64,000 nucleotides of DNA, from NCBI GenBank assembly GCA_026874595.1, contig CM049311.1, positions 42,103,676 through 42,167,675 on the forward strand. The letters are read 5' to 3'. Below are positions 46,430 to 58,169 of this stretch, in pieces. Below the pieces are notes generated by a model, which made no database searches, was not told the origin of the DNA, and saw only the letters and a program-made list of their open reading frames with translations. How positions within the stretch are numbered: position 1 is the first letter of the stretch; every line of letters begins with the position of its first letter. This stretch comes from Sipunculus nudus (taxonomy: Eukaryota > Annelida > Sipuncula > Golfingiida > Sipunculidae). Position numbers and translations under genes: made by a program.

Positions 46430-47120
46430 TATATTTTATTTAATTCATAACTTTAACAATAATATGCAGTCCTGATAATCTGAAGGTTTGGTCTCTAAAT
46501 TTTATTCCAGTAAGACAGTGTTGTTTTATCTCTTTAAAATTGTGCGTGTGCGTGCTGTCTAAGCCCCTTTTCCCCAGAATTAATAAGCAGCTACATCTGG
46601 CGAGTGCTGCTTTTCGGCTGTTATTAGCAGCTAGGAGACAAATTCTGGTTAATAAATTGCTTATTTTAAGTTAATTCTGGGATTTTTTTAGCATCAGTTT
46701 ATACTTAAGGGCCTTATGTTGTGAAATTCTGCTAAATAAGCGATCTATTTAAATAGAAACATAGCAACAGCTTTAAAAATGCCTAGTTTTCTTTCTGAAA
46801 GAAGTTCCTTTCATTTAGTGCATTTATTTTGTGAACCAGAATAGGGGCTTGTTATAAATGTAAGCCCGTTTTTATTTAAAGAACAATGCGCGTTATTTTA
46901 TTTAAGAAAGCTAGTACTTCTTTAGATTAATTTTGATAAACTGTTATAGTAAATTGCCCTTCTTTGGTTATGAAACGGTGTATACAAATAGAACAGTGTA
47001 TGCCTCACTAATCATCTTCTAAATTCAAGATCATTGGTAGGTGTGCAGTAATCCCACAGTATTGAACCTTTATCTGTACAATTTACAGTAAATACTACAC
47101 GTACGGTTAATGGGAATTTT
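46430..47120. other. non-coding region
   Basis: Inverted words near 46580-46690 (CCAGAATTAATAAGCAGCTA against the later TTAGCAGCTA...AATTCTGG) suggest a weak hairpin. Otherwise nothing recognisable. Confidence 0.4.
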
Positions 47121-47372
47121 CTTTATTATTATTATTAATTTTTTTTATACATTTATTGGAAACAAAAACAAACATACATTTCACAGAAACATAAAAAAGT
47201 GCATATACATATAACATTGACAATACATATATATGACAAAAACACAGTACAGGTATTGTACAAAATAATTTTCATGTCTATGATTTATTTAGTCTTGAAC
47301 TAACTTTTGTCTAATCTTCTGTTAATTTTCTCCATTAGACTTCCCCATTTTACTTGATTTATGTGGAATTTA

Positions 47373-48323
47373 TCATTTTTTGTAGCTATCCTCTTTTTCC
47401 ATATCACAGATATTATTTACAAATTTTAAGGCTTCTTCTGTACTAGGAAGTTTTAACTTGCATCTACACAAATACAGATATCTTTTAACAACAAGAATTG
47501 TAATATTCAAACATTGTGAATCACTATTGTTAAATATGACATCCTTCAATCCAAAACTGCATGAACCGATTTCTTCAGAGATCAAATTATTAATATTAGG
47601 CAAAATATCCACTACTTTTGCGCATGACCAAAACAAATGTCTAATTGTTTCCGTTTCTACTTTACAAAAGGTGCTTCTATCATCTGTGCGTTTCTTAATT
47701 TTGACTAGAAATGGGTTTAAAACAAGGCGTCTCTGAAGTAAACGGTATTGAAAAAAATCTTTTTTTTTACCGTCTATTGTCGTGACATATAACTGTTTAA
47801 ATGACCGTTGAACGTATTTCTTGTCAGTACAAAGTTCTGATTTCCAGGACTCATACATGTTTAATGGTTCTTTGCAGACATCTTGCATGACTTGTACGTA
47901 TACATGTTTTGTGAAATTTTTAAAGCTATTAAGTTTCTGAGTCAAGGATTTACATTCAACATCTGTATTGATTACACTTTTTCTTATAAATTGCTTCCAT
48001 TCCACTGGTATCGCCATTATTAAACCATTATATGCTAAAAAGTTAACTCTACAGGCGTAATCATTACACATTTTTTTCATATGACAGCAATTTGGATCCT
48101 TCATCATCATATACATATGTGTAATATGTTGCAAATTCTTCATCCCTTGCTCTGCCATTGACTTATAAAATATAACTTTTTTATCAATTTTTATATGGGA
48201 GTTGTACCAGAGAGGTTGCTCATTAATATTTGTTATTTTCTCTAATGGAAGGAAATTAAATTTTGCCCAGCTGATGAGTAAATCTTTCCAAAAGGGGTTA
48301 CACTGAGATGCAATTTTACACAT
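47373..48323 (-). pseudogene. LINE ORF2p C-terminal region
   Basis: A 316-codon open frame continues ORF2p downstream of RT. It includes the W-rich start NPFWKDLLISWAKF, the DKKYVQRSFKQLY helix, FQYRLLQRRLVLNPFL and a Cys/His cluster around CKVETETIRHLFWSCAKVVD, which resembles the C-terminal zinc-knuckle-like region (C..E.T..HLF..C) of L1/Tx1 proteins. A stop and frameshift separate it from the RT segment ending at 48366. The end at 47373 is close to the element's 3' tail. Confidence 0.85.
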
Positions 48324-48365
48324 ATCCTCTACACTTACATTGTCATTTAGTATATGTATTGCCGT

Positions 48366-50020
48366 TTATCTTAACTTACCAAAAACAAGGTTACTCCATG
48401 ATTTTAATTGATCTCCTTCGAATAACATTTTAATCCATCCAACCTTAAGTGATATGTTTTTACTTTCTAAATTAATCATATTTAATCCCCCTTTATCTTT
48501 GGGACTATACATTAAATTTCTATTTATTTTATCTTTGCTTCCATTCCAAATAAAGAATTTATTTTTTTTGTAAAATTCTTTGGAGGGGCTTGGAAGCACA
48601 GTCATTACATAAATCAATTGTGAAATAACTTGTGATTTTAATAATACAATTTTACCATACGGTGTCAAAATCCTTTTTGACCAGGATTTTAAAATATTTT
48701 CAATTTTTTCAGCCTGTTGATTATAGTTCATATCTATCATCATTTGCCAATTATCTGTTATCATAATTCCTAATACTGATATTGGCTGCTCTGTCCATTT
48801 TATTCCCATTTTATTGATTTCTTGTTTATCTATCACATCATATGTTTCTACAAGTGGTTTGATAGAAGTTTTTTCTTTATTAATTCTTAAACCTGACATC
48901 ATTTAAAAAATTTCAAATAATTTTATAATAGCTTTCACTGTATTTGCACCCCCTGTGACAAACAGTGACATATCATCTGCATACTGTGTAAGAGTATACT
49001 CTTTTTCAGAATATTTGAAGCCTCTGATTTCTCTGTTTTGTCTAATTTGTTCTGCCAATATTTCTATTGCGAGAATTAAAAGATATGGCAACAGAGGGCA
49101 CCCCTGTCTAACACCTCTTGTTACTTTAAAAAAGGTTGAGAACCATCAATTATTTATTACACATGATGGTATATCAGTATAGAGAGTTTTAATGGAACTA
49201 ATGATACCTGGCCCGAAATTAAATAGTTTTAGAGTCTTCATAATAAATTTATTTTCCAAGTAATCAAAAGCTCTTTCCAGGTCTATGGACATTAAATATA
49301 CAGGTTTTTTTAAATATTTTGATAAGTGCATGATAGCTGTAATTTTATTTATATTTTCTCCTATATATCTACCTTTTAAGTAACCGCTCTCATCTGAATG
49401 AATTATACTAATTAAAAACACTTTAAGCCTATATAAAATGCATTTTGCTATAATTTTATAATCAGTGTTCAACAGGGAGATTGGTCTCCAATTTTGAGAA
49501 GGTTGCAGTCTTTTCCTGTTTTTGGTAATAAGCACAGGCACTCGTTTCCAGCACTAAAATGGCTTAGAAACCGTAAGCACGTTGAGTATGCGCGATATAC
49601 CAGTTAGAAAAGTTCTTTTCTAACTGGTATATCGCGCATACTCAACGTGCTTTCGGTTTCTAAGCCATTTTAGTGCTAGAAACGAATGCCTGTGGTAATA
49701 AGGTTATTATCCCCCGCCGTTGGGTAATACTAATTTGTCCTTGATTAAAGTTAAAACCAACCATATCAATAAAAAAAGGATCTAATCTGTGGCCAGAATA
49801 TCAGATAAAATTCAATAGGTAAGCCGTCAGTACCCGGAGTTTTATGTTTGGAGAAGATTTTCATAATATTTATTATTTCTTCCTTTGTAACATCTCTGTC
49901 ACACCAACCTTTACTATCCTCCTTAATCTTATTTATACCATCTGTTAATAACAGTTGAGTATCTTCAATATAACATTCAACACCCTCAGATAGATATAGT
50001 TTTTCATAATATTTCTTCAT
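48366..50020 (-). pseudogene. LINE ORF2p reverse transcriptase
   Basis: RT homology runs from KTPGTDGLPIEFYLIFW through RLQPSQNWRPISLLNTDYKI, MSIDLERAFDYLENKF, a frameshifted segment with GCPLLPYLLILAIEILA, TLTQYADDMSLFV (catalytic YADD, 48972-48983) and the thumb region with SGLRINKEKT and KSQVISQLIYV. It would copy RNA at a nicked target. Breaks lie near 49100 and 48903. The 162 bp palindrome at 49533-49694 interrupts it between the fingers and WRPISLLN. Confidence 0.9.
49533..49694. mobile_element. 162 bp near-perfect palindromic MITE
   Basis: Arms of about 80 bp pair around a two-base centre (TT at 49613-49614), with only about three mismatches. The element begins CACAGGCA and ends TGCCTGTG. 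An exact 8 bp duplication, GTAATAAG, flanks it at 49525-49532 and 49695-49702, fitting a hAT-type insertion into the LINE RT. Confidence 0.93.
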
Positions 50021-50433
50021 TTCCTTTAAAGTATCTTTTGTTTTATCAACCTCTGTGCCTTCAGATGTATGGAGTTTATTTATGCACTTTTTGTTAAAGT
50101 TTCTTTTTTTCTAAATTGAGGAAATATTTCTATGGTTTTTCTCCTTCTTCATACCAGGTTACCCTTCTTCTGATTATTGTCCCTCTTGTTTTCTTCTCTG
50201 TTTTTCTAAATTATTTTTTTAGTTTATTGTATTTTGTAGTAGATTCAGAATATCCGTATTGCATAGCTGACAAGAGTTATACCATTTCTTTCTCTATATT
50301 TTTAATCTGATTTTCACGTTTACGTTTCTGTCTTGCCGAATAATCAATTGAGACCCCTCTTACTCTACATTTCAATGTATCCCATAATAGACTAGGGTTT
50401 GCGGCTGGGTTTTCTTCTAAAACTGATTTAATA

Positions 50434-51030
50434 TTATTTTTTTATTAATTCTATGTATTCTCCATCATCTAACAGTGAACAAATTAATTTCCAGAATCCT
50501 GGTCCTCTGGGGTTGGTTGTTGTTTTGATTGAAATTTGAACTGCCAGATGATCAGTTTTATAACTATTTTGTATTTCTGTATGACATATAAAATCTCTAA
50601 GTTCTTGTGATGTTAGGAAGAAATCTAACCTGCTTTGAACTTTTGTAGGGTTTTCCCGACTCCATGTATATTGTTTTAAGTTGGGATGCTGTTTTCTCCA
50701 AATATCTTCCATATTGTAATCACACCATTGTTTTAATACTGTTCTTGAATGTTTATGAATTAATGTCTTGCTTCCAAACTTATCTTTATCATTATCCATT
50801 ACTAAATTAAAGTCGCCCCCCCCACCCGGCATTGGATGACCCATGTGAGAATAGTATCTTATGTCCCCACTCTGCTCGCCACTGAGCTTCACTGTTTACC
50901 GTGCTATGAGTTTCCTGTAAAAAAATATTTTATCTTCTTTTCTATTTAGCCAATAAACAGTTCTCTCCTTTTCCTAGAGTCAGCTATTCCCCTGGTATTC
51001 AAAGTAAGTATACTTATAGTTTTCATCTTA
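50434..51030 (-). pseudogene. LINE ORF2p endonuclease, internally deleted
   Basis: The N-terminal strand is present (ILTLNTRGIADSRKRRTVYW, about 51020-50960). After a frameshift come VNSEAQWG-like and RYYSHMG sequence, joined directly to GGDFNLVMDNDKDKFG. The C-terminal half continues YTWSRENPTKVQSRLDFFLT and the SYKTDHLAV motif with its catalytic Asp-His. An APE-type endonuclease needs roughly 100 more residues between the WG and GGDFN parts, so a catalytic segment is lost. Confidence 0.85.
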
Positions 51031-51600
51031 TGTCGTTTGTACAATAACTAACCGATTGTTTTCTACGTCACTTGACTGATGCAAAACAAATCTTTTGGTT
51101 TGTGTTACCCTGCTATCACTTATACGAACATTTTTTGATAATTCTTTCCATACTGGCCATAACTGACAGTAAGAGTTGATAATAATATTCTGGCTCTTAC
51201 AACAGCACAAAGACTGTAAAAATAATAAATGATATCAACATATAACATACAATTAACATAAATACAAACCGTCCCTATTCTTCCGGAAATGCATGTAAAA
51301 CTCATCATAAAAAAGAGTGCAAAGTCACATGACATATGTAAGCCGCCTCCTCACTTGGCCTGGGCAGTTATTAAAGTAGAAGAAAGTTCTCGCGTATCCA
51401 GGTTTCGTAGACGGTCTCCAATCTATGGTTCTGCCACCTGCCAGCCGGTGTTGGTATCACTTTAGACAGCGTCTATGGCTTGGTGACTTGCCAAGAATGT
51501 GGATTATTTGACAAGAATGTTGATTATTTGCCATTACAGTCCCAGTACAAGGCGTTCTGGTCAGCTGCATTACGTCGTCAATGAGGCGTCCTTGGCAACG

Positions 51601-53017
51601 TTAAGCTTGAGTTTCGATTGGGACCACTTTGCCTTCAATAATAAGTTTGCCGCGCCAGAAGCGAGACTTTTTCTCTGCCCTAAATGCTTCAGCCATTTGC
51701 CGTTTGGCCTGTATTTTCAGCTGATAATATGTTGAGTTAAGGTCTTCAAAAATTTTCACTGGGCCTCTATTCATGGTGGCTTTTGCAGACTTTATCAGGG
51801 TGTTACGTAATGGTCTGCTGCATAGCCGCGCAATAATGTGTCTATGTACCGTGTTTCTTTTCTGCCCTGTGCGGTGTACATTTTCCAACATTTTCTCGAT
51901 TTCTTCTGTTGTGGTTTCTTCAAGTAGTTTTTCCTTCTCAATTATGTTTCCCACCATTTTCTTACAGTTTTCCCCGTTTTTTTCTTTAAGTCCACTTACT
52001 CTTATATTGAATTCTCTTGAGTGTCTTTCTAGTTCATTTATCTTTTCTTTGGTTATTTGCTCCAGTGATTGAAATTTTTTCAACAGATTTGAATTTTCCT
52101 GACTCAGTGTTTCAATTTTTTGCTTCAACACTTGGTTTTCTTAAACGGTAGAGTTCAGTTTTTGTTCAATATCTTCTTTAGTTCCCTGAGTATGTTCTAA
52201 ACTGGTCACCAGACCTTCTACCTTTTGACTTGTGTTTTTTTTTCAGCTGTGAGCTCTCTAATTTGGGTCTCTGTCACTGTAACCTTTTCATCAAATTTCA
52301 TTTCTAATTTTTCAAAACTCTGAATAATAGTTTTGGTAGAGTCTCTGATAATCTTTTCTATATAATGTTTTAGGGTATCGTCCATATCAGTTTGAGAAAG
52401 CCCTGGAGAAGTATCAACACGCTCACCTGAGACATCACGTGCCGCTGCTCCTTCCGTGCTCTCGGCACGGCTGTATTCACTAAGGCCGTGTCCGCACTAG
52501 CAAATAATGCGGATCGTGAACCGGTTTACTCTGTCCGCACTAGGCTACTAATCCGCATCAGTTCGGTTTACTGTAGTCCGCTTGAAAGGCGGTCTACAGT
52601 TGTCCGGTTTACTCTAGTCCGGTTTACAGTAAACCGGTTTCTAGTGCGTACAGGCAAATCCGCTCCTAGTCCGAATGAGTCCCGTTTCAGCGAACGGTCT
52701 TGGCCGCTACCTTTGATGTTGCCCATGATGCGTTGCGCGAAGAGCGCTCAGTTGCAGGAATGATTCGGATAACAAACTAAGTGCGGACAGGAATCTCAAG
52801 TTGTGTTGTATAAACCGGTTTAGGCATTTGTAAAGCGAACTACAGTGCGGACGCAAAGCGGACTACTTCGAGGCTAAAGTAAACCGGTTTAGTATAAACC
52901 GGTTTAAATGCGTACCAAGTGCGGATACGGCCTTAATCCAGATATATTGACAAAACTGTCCATTGTACCGTCCTTTTTTTTTGTAGCTTTCTGAGTGTCT
53001 TTCGTTTTTCTACCCAT
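51601..53017 (-). pseudogene. LINE ORF1p, L1 type, split by MITE
   Basis: The start is an ATG at 53015-53017 (MGRKTKDTQKATKKKDG, basic). After the MITE at 52486-52931 and a frameshift the chain continues with GERVDTSPGLSQTDMDD, a coiled coil (IEKIIRD..., then KQKIETLSQENSNLLKKFQS), an RRM-like part (FNIRVSGLKEKNGENC) and the C-terminal domain (RHIIARLCSRPLRNTLI, SAKATM, FEDLN, RQMAEAFRAEK). It ends IETQA at 51601. L1 ORF1p is an RNA chaperone that coats the element RNA. A stop near 52140 and a poly-T frameshift near 52240 break it. Confidence 0.88.
52486..52931. mobile_element. ~0.45 kb MITE, AGGCCGTGTCCGCACT ends, TA duplication
   Basis: The ends AGGCCGTGTCCGCACTAG and, inverted, AGGCCGTATCCGCACTTGG are well matched, and TA stands on both sides. 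The interior is built of repeated AAACCGGTTTA and GTCCGGTTTAC words facing both ways, giving a strongly folded single strand. No coding sequence. It sits in LINE ORF1. Confidence 0.88.
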
Positions 53018-53128
53018 TTTCAGACAGGTTCTATAAGTTTTGTTGAAGAAGAGTTTGTTTTTCACTAGGCCAGTGTGGAGCCGATGTGAAGCGTGTCTGC
53101 TCAAGCGGCCATCTTAACCGGAAGTCTC

Positions 53129-54100
53129 AGTCATATTAATTTTACATTCTTATAAAATGAAAGCCTTAATATCTTTATATTTCTAATTATTTCAGTCCTT
53201 AATCAATATTAAATCCCTCAGTGTTAAACTTGAATTGTGTGTCCTCACTAGGAGGTTAAATAGAAAAAATAAAATTAAAAAAAGTGTGAAATAATTATGT
53301 ATATAAAATGTGTGACTTTATAAGATGTAAATGCAAGAGAAATAACAGATGCTATATGTACCATTATGTGATGTGTGTAAAAACTGTAACATGCATCTTC
53401 TTATTACATTGGGCATAAGCGTAATCCGCAAATATTTAAAGCCTCCTATGCATGTAAACAGCCAGGCAAATATATAGTGCCTGCATGCAATTGTATACAA
53501 TCATATTTTACTTACATTGAATGAATATTGCTTCGCAAAATTAATCAGTTTATCAGATATTTTGTATATAAAAACTTTCAGGGCTTGTTCTAAACTGGCT
53601 TAATAATACTGAAAAAAGAGTATTAACAGCTCAACCTTTTATTATGCGTAGCTGTCTTTTGAATAAAAATAACATAACTTCTATTTAGTAAATATGTATA
53701 GATAGTAATGTAGACTTGAACATATTTAAACTGATATGTCCTGCATGTACATATTGAATAAATACCACTGAACAAGTTATTGTAAATGTATTTTGATAGA
53801 AACATCAATTAAATATGTTATTATTCAAACTGGATTGTCAGTTAAAAAGATTTTATAAGCCTGCTCTACATTTAAGTGTTATTGTAAAAATCCGAAATTC
53901 AGTGATCTTTATCTTTAAACAAATGGGTTTCTTGTGTAAAAATTTAGCCTACATGCTGTTTTTAAAACAAGGCTTTAATTCCTATAGCTTTCATAGAGGT
54001 CTGAGAAATATGTAAATATAAAATATATCGCTTTACCAAGTTGACATTTAGAAATGTTACAAAATATCATTCGCCAGCTTGTTAGGCTGTTAGCATGTGG
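53129..54100. other. non-coding region
   Basis: AT-rich unique-looking DNA. I see nothing that qualifies as a gene or an element end. Confidence 0.4.
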
Positions 54101-54109
54101 TATATGCAT

Positions 54110-54560
54110 CATTTAAATTATGAACGTTCAGCGGTCACTCTGACCATGGGTTTGTCATGTCTCATGACATAATCTCCAGCTGGACAAATAGCATGTACCC
54201 TTATGTCAACCACAGGTGCCTCTGTATATTTCATCACGCATCAACCCCAATCTGATATTTATTGCTAATCCACAAAGGCACAATGCCCTCGTGATCTCCC
54301 TGTGAGCCCACATGACGCTTACATAATCTACTATATCACCCAAGCGGCCCCAGTCCGGACCAGGAAAATCCAAAAGCTCATGGTCACACATGCCGCTGAT
54401 TAAGCACTCTGTAATCAGAAACGGTATATCCAATGAGGCTTTGTGTTAAACAGTGGATAAACGGTGTGTAATCCCTTTGACACTTGGGATGCTAACATAC
54501 ACGTGTACATGCCCTTTTGACCTGATCTGCAAAGCACCACAAATAATCCTAATCAGCCTG
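54110..54560. other. GC-richer island, possible conserved exon or enhancer
   Basis: Composition changes abruptly within AT-rich flanks, and the sequence has high complexity. A 75-codon minus frame (54206-54433) reads ECLISGMCDHELLDFPGPDW and AHREITRALCLCGLAINIRL, protein-like but without a family I know. On the plus strand the region is dense in factor-like words: ACAAAGGCACAATG (SOX-like), GCTGATTAAGC and CTGTAATCAG (homeodomain-like), and GGTCACACATG. It could be a conserved non-coding element. Confidence 0.35.
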
Positions 54561-54870
54561 TTGGAATAAGAAAAACATTTATGTGTTAACCTTAAGTTGT
54601 CTTATATTGAAATAGATTTAATAAGTTTAAAGGAGCTTCACAGTATTGGTTTGAAGTTAGGAAAATGCATAAATAATTAAGAACATAACAATAATAATAA
54701 GTATTTAAATATAAATTCATAATTTGACCTATTATTCTGTTGGTCTCTCATACATACCAAATTGATGCAAGCTAATAGTGTTAATGTGTCTAGCGCTTGC
54801 CTTTTCATAATCTTAATCACTTGTTACAATTATTTATAAATTATAATGTTTAACATATAACAATGTAAAC
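54560..54870. other. non-coding region
   Basis: AT-rich, nothing recognisable. Confidence 0.4.
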
Positions 54871-55006
54871 AGATCAGTACTTTTTTTTTAACAAATACTT
54901 TATTACAACAATTTACATACAAAGAACATAATTACATACAAAACAACATAAACAGTATACATAAACAAACAAACAAGATCCCAGACATGCGATTACATTT
55001 AACAAT

Positions 55007-55972
55007 CTAAACTGTCTTAGCAATATGGGTCTTATTCATTTCAGGTAGGGGAATGAGATCCCACAATTTTACCCATTTTTTAATATAAGCCGTATTTTCT
55101 TTCGTGCCCATACATTCAATCTTTTTCATATTATTCAGAAAAGTAAAAAATCCATGAAACTTTGGTTTTCTGTCAGATAATTTACATTTATAAATAAAGT
55201 ACCGTGCGTGTATCGCAACCTTATTGAAAGCCATATCACCCCCTGGCATGCCTAATATTTTATATTTTTCCTCTTCCAAATATGATTCAAAATTAAATTT
55301 TCTATAAACACATTTCCAGAACTGTGTCGTAACTTCACATTCATAGAATAAATGTATCACAGTTTCTTCGTTTTGATTACAAAACGTACATTTTGGATTT
55401 TCTATAATACCCCACTTGAACAACCTGTTATTTAAAATTAGACAGTTATGATATATCTTATATTGAAATTCAACACATTTCCTATCCTTTGTTATATTTT
55501 GTAGCACCTGGAAATAGAAGCTCCAATCGTTCTCATTTAGATTATATTTTTCAGTTAATTTAGCTTTTGCTGAATAAAGTTTAGGTCTCTTCTGGTCAAT
55601 TAGAAAGTCATACATTTCTTTTGTACTTATTTCTTCAACTTGTTTAATTCCTGATTGTGTGTGACACATTAAATTACATCCCTCTGTCTCTATAATTAAT
55701 TATTTTCCTATACTGACAATTTGTTCTACAATAGCTCTATATGCCAGATAATATTTTCTTGGTACTCTGTAATACCAAAAACCAGCGTTAAACAGACTTT
55801 TATTAAAAACTGATTTACCATCAACCTTAATATTCTTGTTATTCCATACAAACAGTTCCATAACTGGGTCCTTCCTAAACTTTTTCCATATTCTTAAAAT
55901 ATAACAATAAAATTCTGGCAGATTGTTCAATCCCTGCAAGTTATCTACTTCATAATTGCTGTACAGGAGCAC
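55007..55972 (-). pseudogene. LINE-2 ORF2p C-terminal region
   Basis: Two open frames (55972-55700 and 55669-55007) cover the region after RT. They hold FRKDPVMELFVWNNKNIKV, a Tyr-rich stretch, LNENDWSFYFQVLQNI, and the Cys/His signature CTFCNQNEETVIHLFYECEVTTQFW typical of LINE C-termini. A stop and short shift separate them near 55690. Confidence 0.85.
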
Positions 55973-56539
55973 TGGAAAACCACCTAGTTGATAAAGAAGA
56001 TAATCACAAAATTATTTCCAGTCTCTTTCGTTATTCTTTAAGTATCTTTTAATCCAATTCATTGTCCGCGCTTCAATAAAATTTTCAAAGTCTAACATAC
56101 ATTGACCCCCCATGCTTTATATCACAAGTTAACACTACTCTACTTATACCCGGACTTTTTTTCCCTTTAGTCACAAAATTCCATACACATTTGTTTATTT
56201 TTTTAATATACTCTTTTGTTCATGGTTAACACTGCACAAATGTGTGTTAATTTTGAGTAACATAAAGATTTGGATATCAGTATTCTTCCCTTTAAGTGTC
56301 AAATCTCTTGTTTTCCATAAGGATAATATATTTTTAACCTCAACTAATTTTGGCTCTATATTTGCTTTCAATCATACTGATTCATCTCTGTTAATAAAAA
56401 TTCCCAAGGTTTTTAATTCTTTGGTCCATTTTATACCTAGAAAATTACAGTTATCTTTATATAAACTACCTAAAAGCATACCCTCTGTTTTTTCCTCATT
56501 TATTTTTAGACCTGAACATTTCTGAAAACTTATGTAACA

Positions 56540-57533
56540 TATTTCAGAATTTTAAGGTCGAACTTTTATCTGAGAGTAATGCTGTGGTATCATCAGCATA
56601 TAACACAAGCTTAATTTCCTTGTCTAATATATTAATTCCTTTAATACTCTGGTCATTCCTAATGGATATTGCTAACAATTCTAAAGATAAAATAAAAAGA
56701 TATGGAGATAATGGATCATCTTGTCATACACCTCTCCCTAAAGGAGAATACCCGGATGTATGACCATTATTAATTACACAAGCTTAGATGTTAGAGTAAA
56801 ACATTTTGACCCAAGAAATTAACATTGGTCCAAAATTAAGAATTTCTAAAGTTCTGAAAATAAAATCCCATTCTAACGAATCAAAAGCTTTTTCATAATC
56901 AATACTAATTAAGAATCCAGGTACATTTCCAATGTTGGTGTAATCAAGTGTATTTATAATAGTTCTTACTGCCTCTCAAATATATCGACCTTTAACGTAT
57001 CCATGTTGATTCATATATATTAAATTTGGCAACCATCTAGTGATTCGCTTTGAAATTGTCTTAGTTAATATTTCATAATCTATATTTAAAAGTGAAATGG
57101 GTCTCCAATTTTTAATGTTCGTTCTATCTTTCCCTTTCTTATCAATAAGTGTTATAACCCCTTGTTTTTGTGAATTAGACATTTCTCCTTTTAAAAAAGA
57201 ATAGTTAAAACTCCCTACTAAAAGGTTGTTTATTTTGTTCCAGAAAAATTTATAAAACTCTATTGTGAGTCCATCATTTCCGGGTGATGTAAAATTTTTG
57301 AAAGTTTTAAGTGTTTTCTCAATCTCATCCACGGTTACCAATCCCTCGCAACTATTTTGCTCCATCTCTGTCAATTTCGGAATTTTATTCTGCTTAAAAA
57401 AATGACTTCTAGCAACACTTTCAGTGTTAATATTTGTTGATGTATAAAGATACTTATAGTATGAAGCTACCTTCTTTAGTATATTTGTGTCCCCTGTATC
57501 ACTGATTCTTAATCTATCAATTTTGTTATACAT
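56540..57533 (-). pseudogene. LINE-2 reverse transcriptase
   Basis: The 185-codon frame 57533-56976 has NFTSPGNDGLTIEFYKFFWN, GVITLIDKKGKD and NIKNWRPISLLNIDYEIL, ending HGYVKGRYI. Past a stop at 56975 it continues with FLISIDYEKAFDSLEWDFIF, LSPYLFILSLELLAISIR and VLYADDTTALLS (catalytic YADD, about 56590-56603). Scattered stops (for example after SNI near 56790) show decay. Confidence 0.88.
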
Positions 57534-57647
57534 TTCCTTATACTATTTCTTCTTTCCAAATTAAAAAATATTTTGTACTTTTTTCTCCTTCCTCCAGATC
57601 AGTACTTAATAATTTAGATAAATCCTTTAAATAGATATTTAGTATTT

Positions 57648-57854
57648 CTCAGAGGATTACCTCTGAGGCATGCTCATACTTTATTTACACTTGCTCGCAC
57701 GGAGACCATGCGGCGGTCCTTCAGATACACGGGTGCCAGTATGTGGAATAACCTTCCAGAATCAGTAAAAGCTTCAGGGGAACTACAATCCTATAAACGG
57801 GCACTTAAGCAATATTTATTTCAGATACAGACTGACCACAGAGTGTCATCTTAG
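57648..57854 (+). pseudogene. C-terminal fragment of a third LINE
   Basis: A 68-codon frame reads LRGLPLRHAHTLFTLART, then ETMRRSFRYTGASMWNNLPE and SVKASGELQSYKRALKQYLF, ending at a TAG (57852-57854). The RRSFRYTGASMWNNLPESV motif followed by a KRALK helix is the characteristic C-terminus of many animal non-LTR elements. The rest of the ORF is absent because the copy is 5'-truncated. Confidence 0.88.
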
Positions 57855-58166
57855 AATATTTTATTTTTTAGCTACCATGCCATGGATTTTAGTTATCTTG
57901 ATATATGCTCAATTTATCGTATAATGTATAATCGTCGACTTTATCATTCCATGTTCTTAGACAGTCGATCATCATTATGTATTTCTGTTTGAATCAGTTT
58001 CTGATTTACATATTGAGATTTTATATGTATTTACCTATGTATGTAGGAAAATGTTATTTGTAATAATTCTCGAGGGCCCCAAGTGAGATTAGTGCCTTGG
58101 CACTAATTGGGTTTGTATGATACCCTCGTAAAATAATGTATAAATAAAAAATAAAAAATAAAATAA
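57855..58166 (+). repeat. 3' UTR and tail of the third LINE
   Basis: The UTR holds a hairpin region (TCGAGGGCCCC...ATACCCTCG, with GTGCCTTGGCAC inside) and ends in AATAAAAAATAAAAAATAAA at about 58140-58166. Such short-repeat tails are usual for these LINEs, and 3' hairpins can serve as RT recognition sites. Confidence 0.8.
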
Positions 58167-58169
58167 CAC

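Larger units (their letters stand above)
47125..53128 (-). mobile_element. L1-like LINE, near full length, with two MITE insertions
   Basis: On the minus strand a GC-rich 5' end (ACTTCCGGTTAAGATGGCCG at 53128) leads to ORF1p, then ORF2p with endonuclease, RT (YADD) and C-terminal region, ending in an (AAT)n/A-rich tail near 47125-47155. This is the L1/Tx1 layout. About 5.4 kb remains after removing two insertions (162 bp and ~0.45 kb). Many frameshifts, an endonuclease deletion and the insertions make it inactive. The long conserved frames show that decay is moderate. Confidence 0.9.
54880..57600 (-). mobile_element. second L1/Tx1-like LINE, 5'-truncated
   Basis: The poly-T at 54880-54889 is the A-tail on the minus strand. 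Upstream come the C-terminal region, RT with YADD and the RT fingers, then homology stops near 57600 in an A-rich stretch. ORF1 and the endonuclease are absent, as usual for 5'-truncated LINE copies. It is a different family from the copy at 47-53 kb. Confidence 0.88.

Noticed and set aside
51773-52072. 99-codon plus frame rich in Ser, Phe and Val
   Set aside because: Antisense of the coiled coil of LINE ORF1p.
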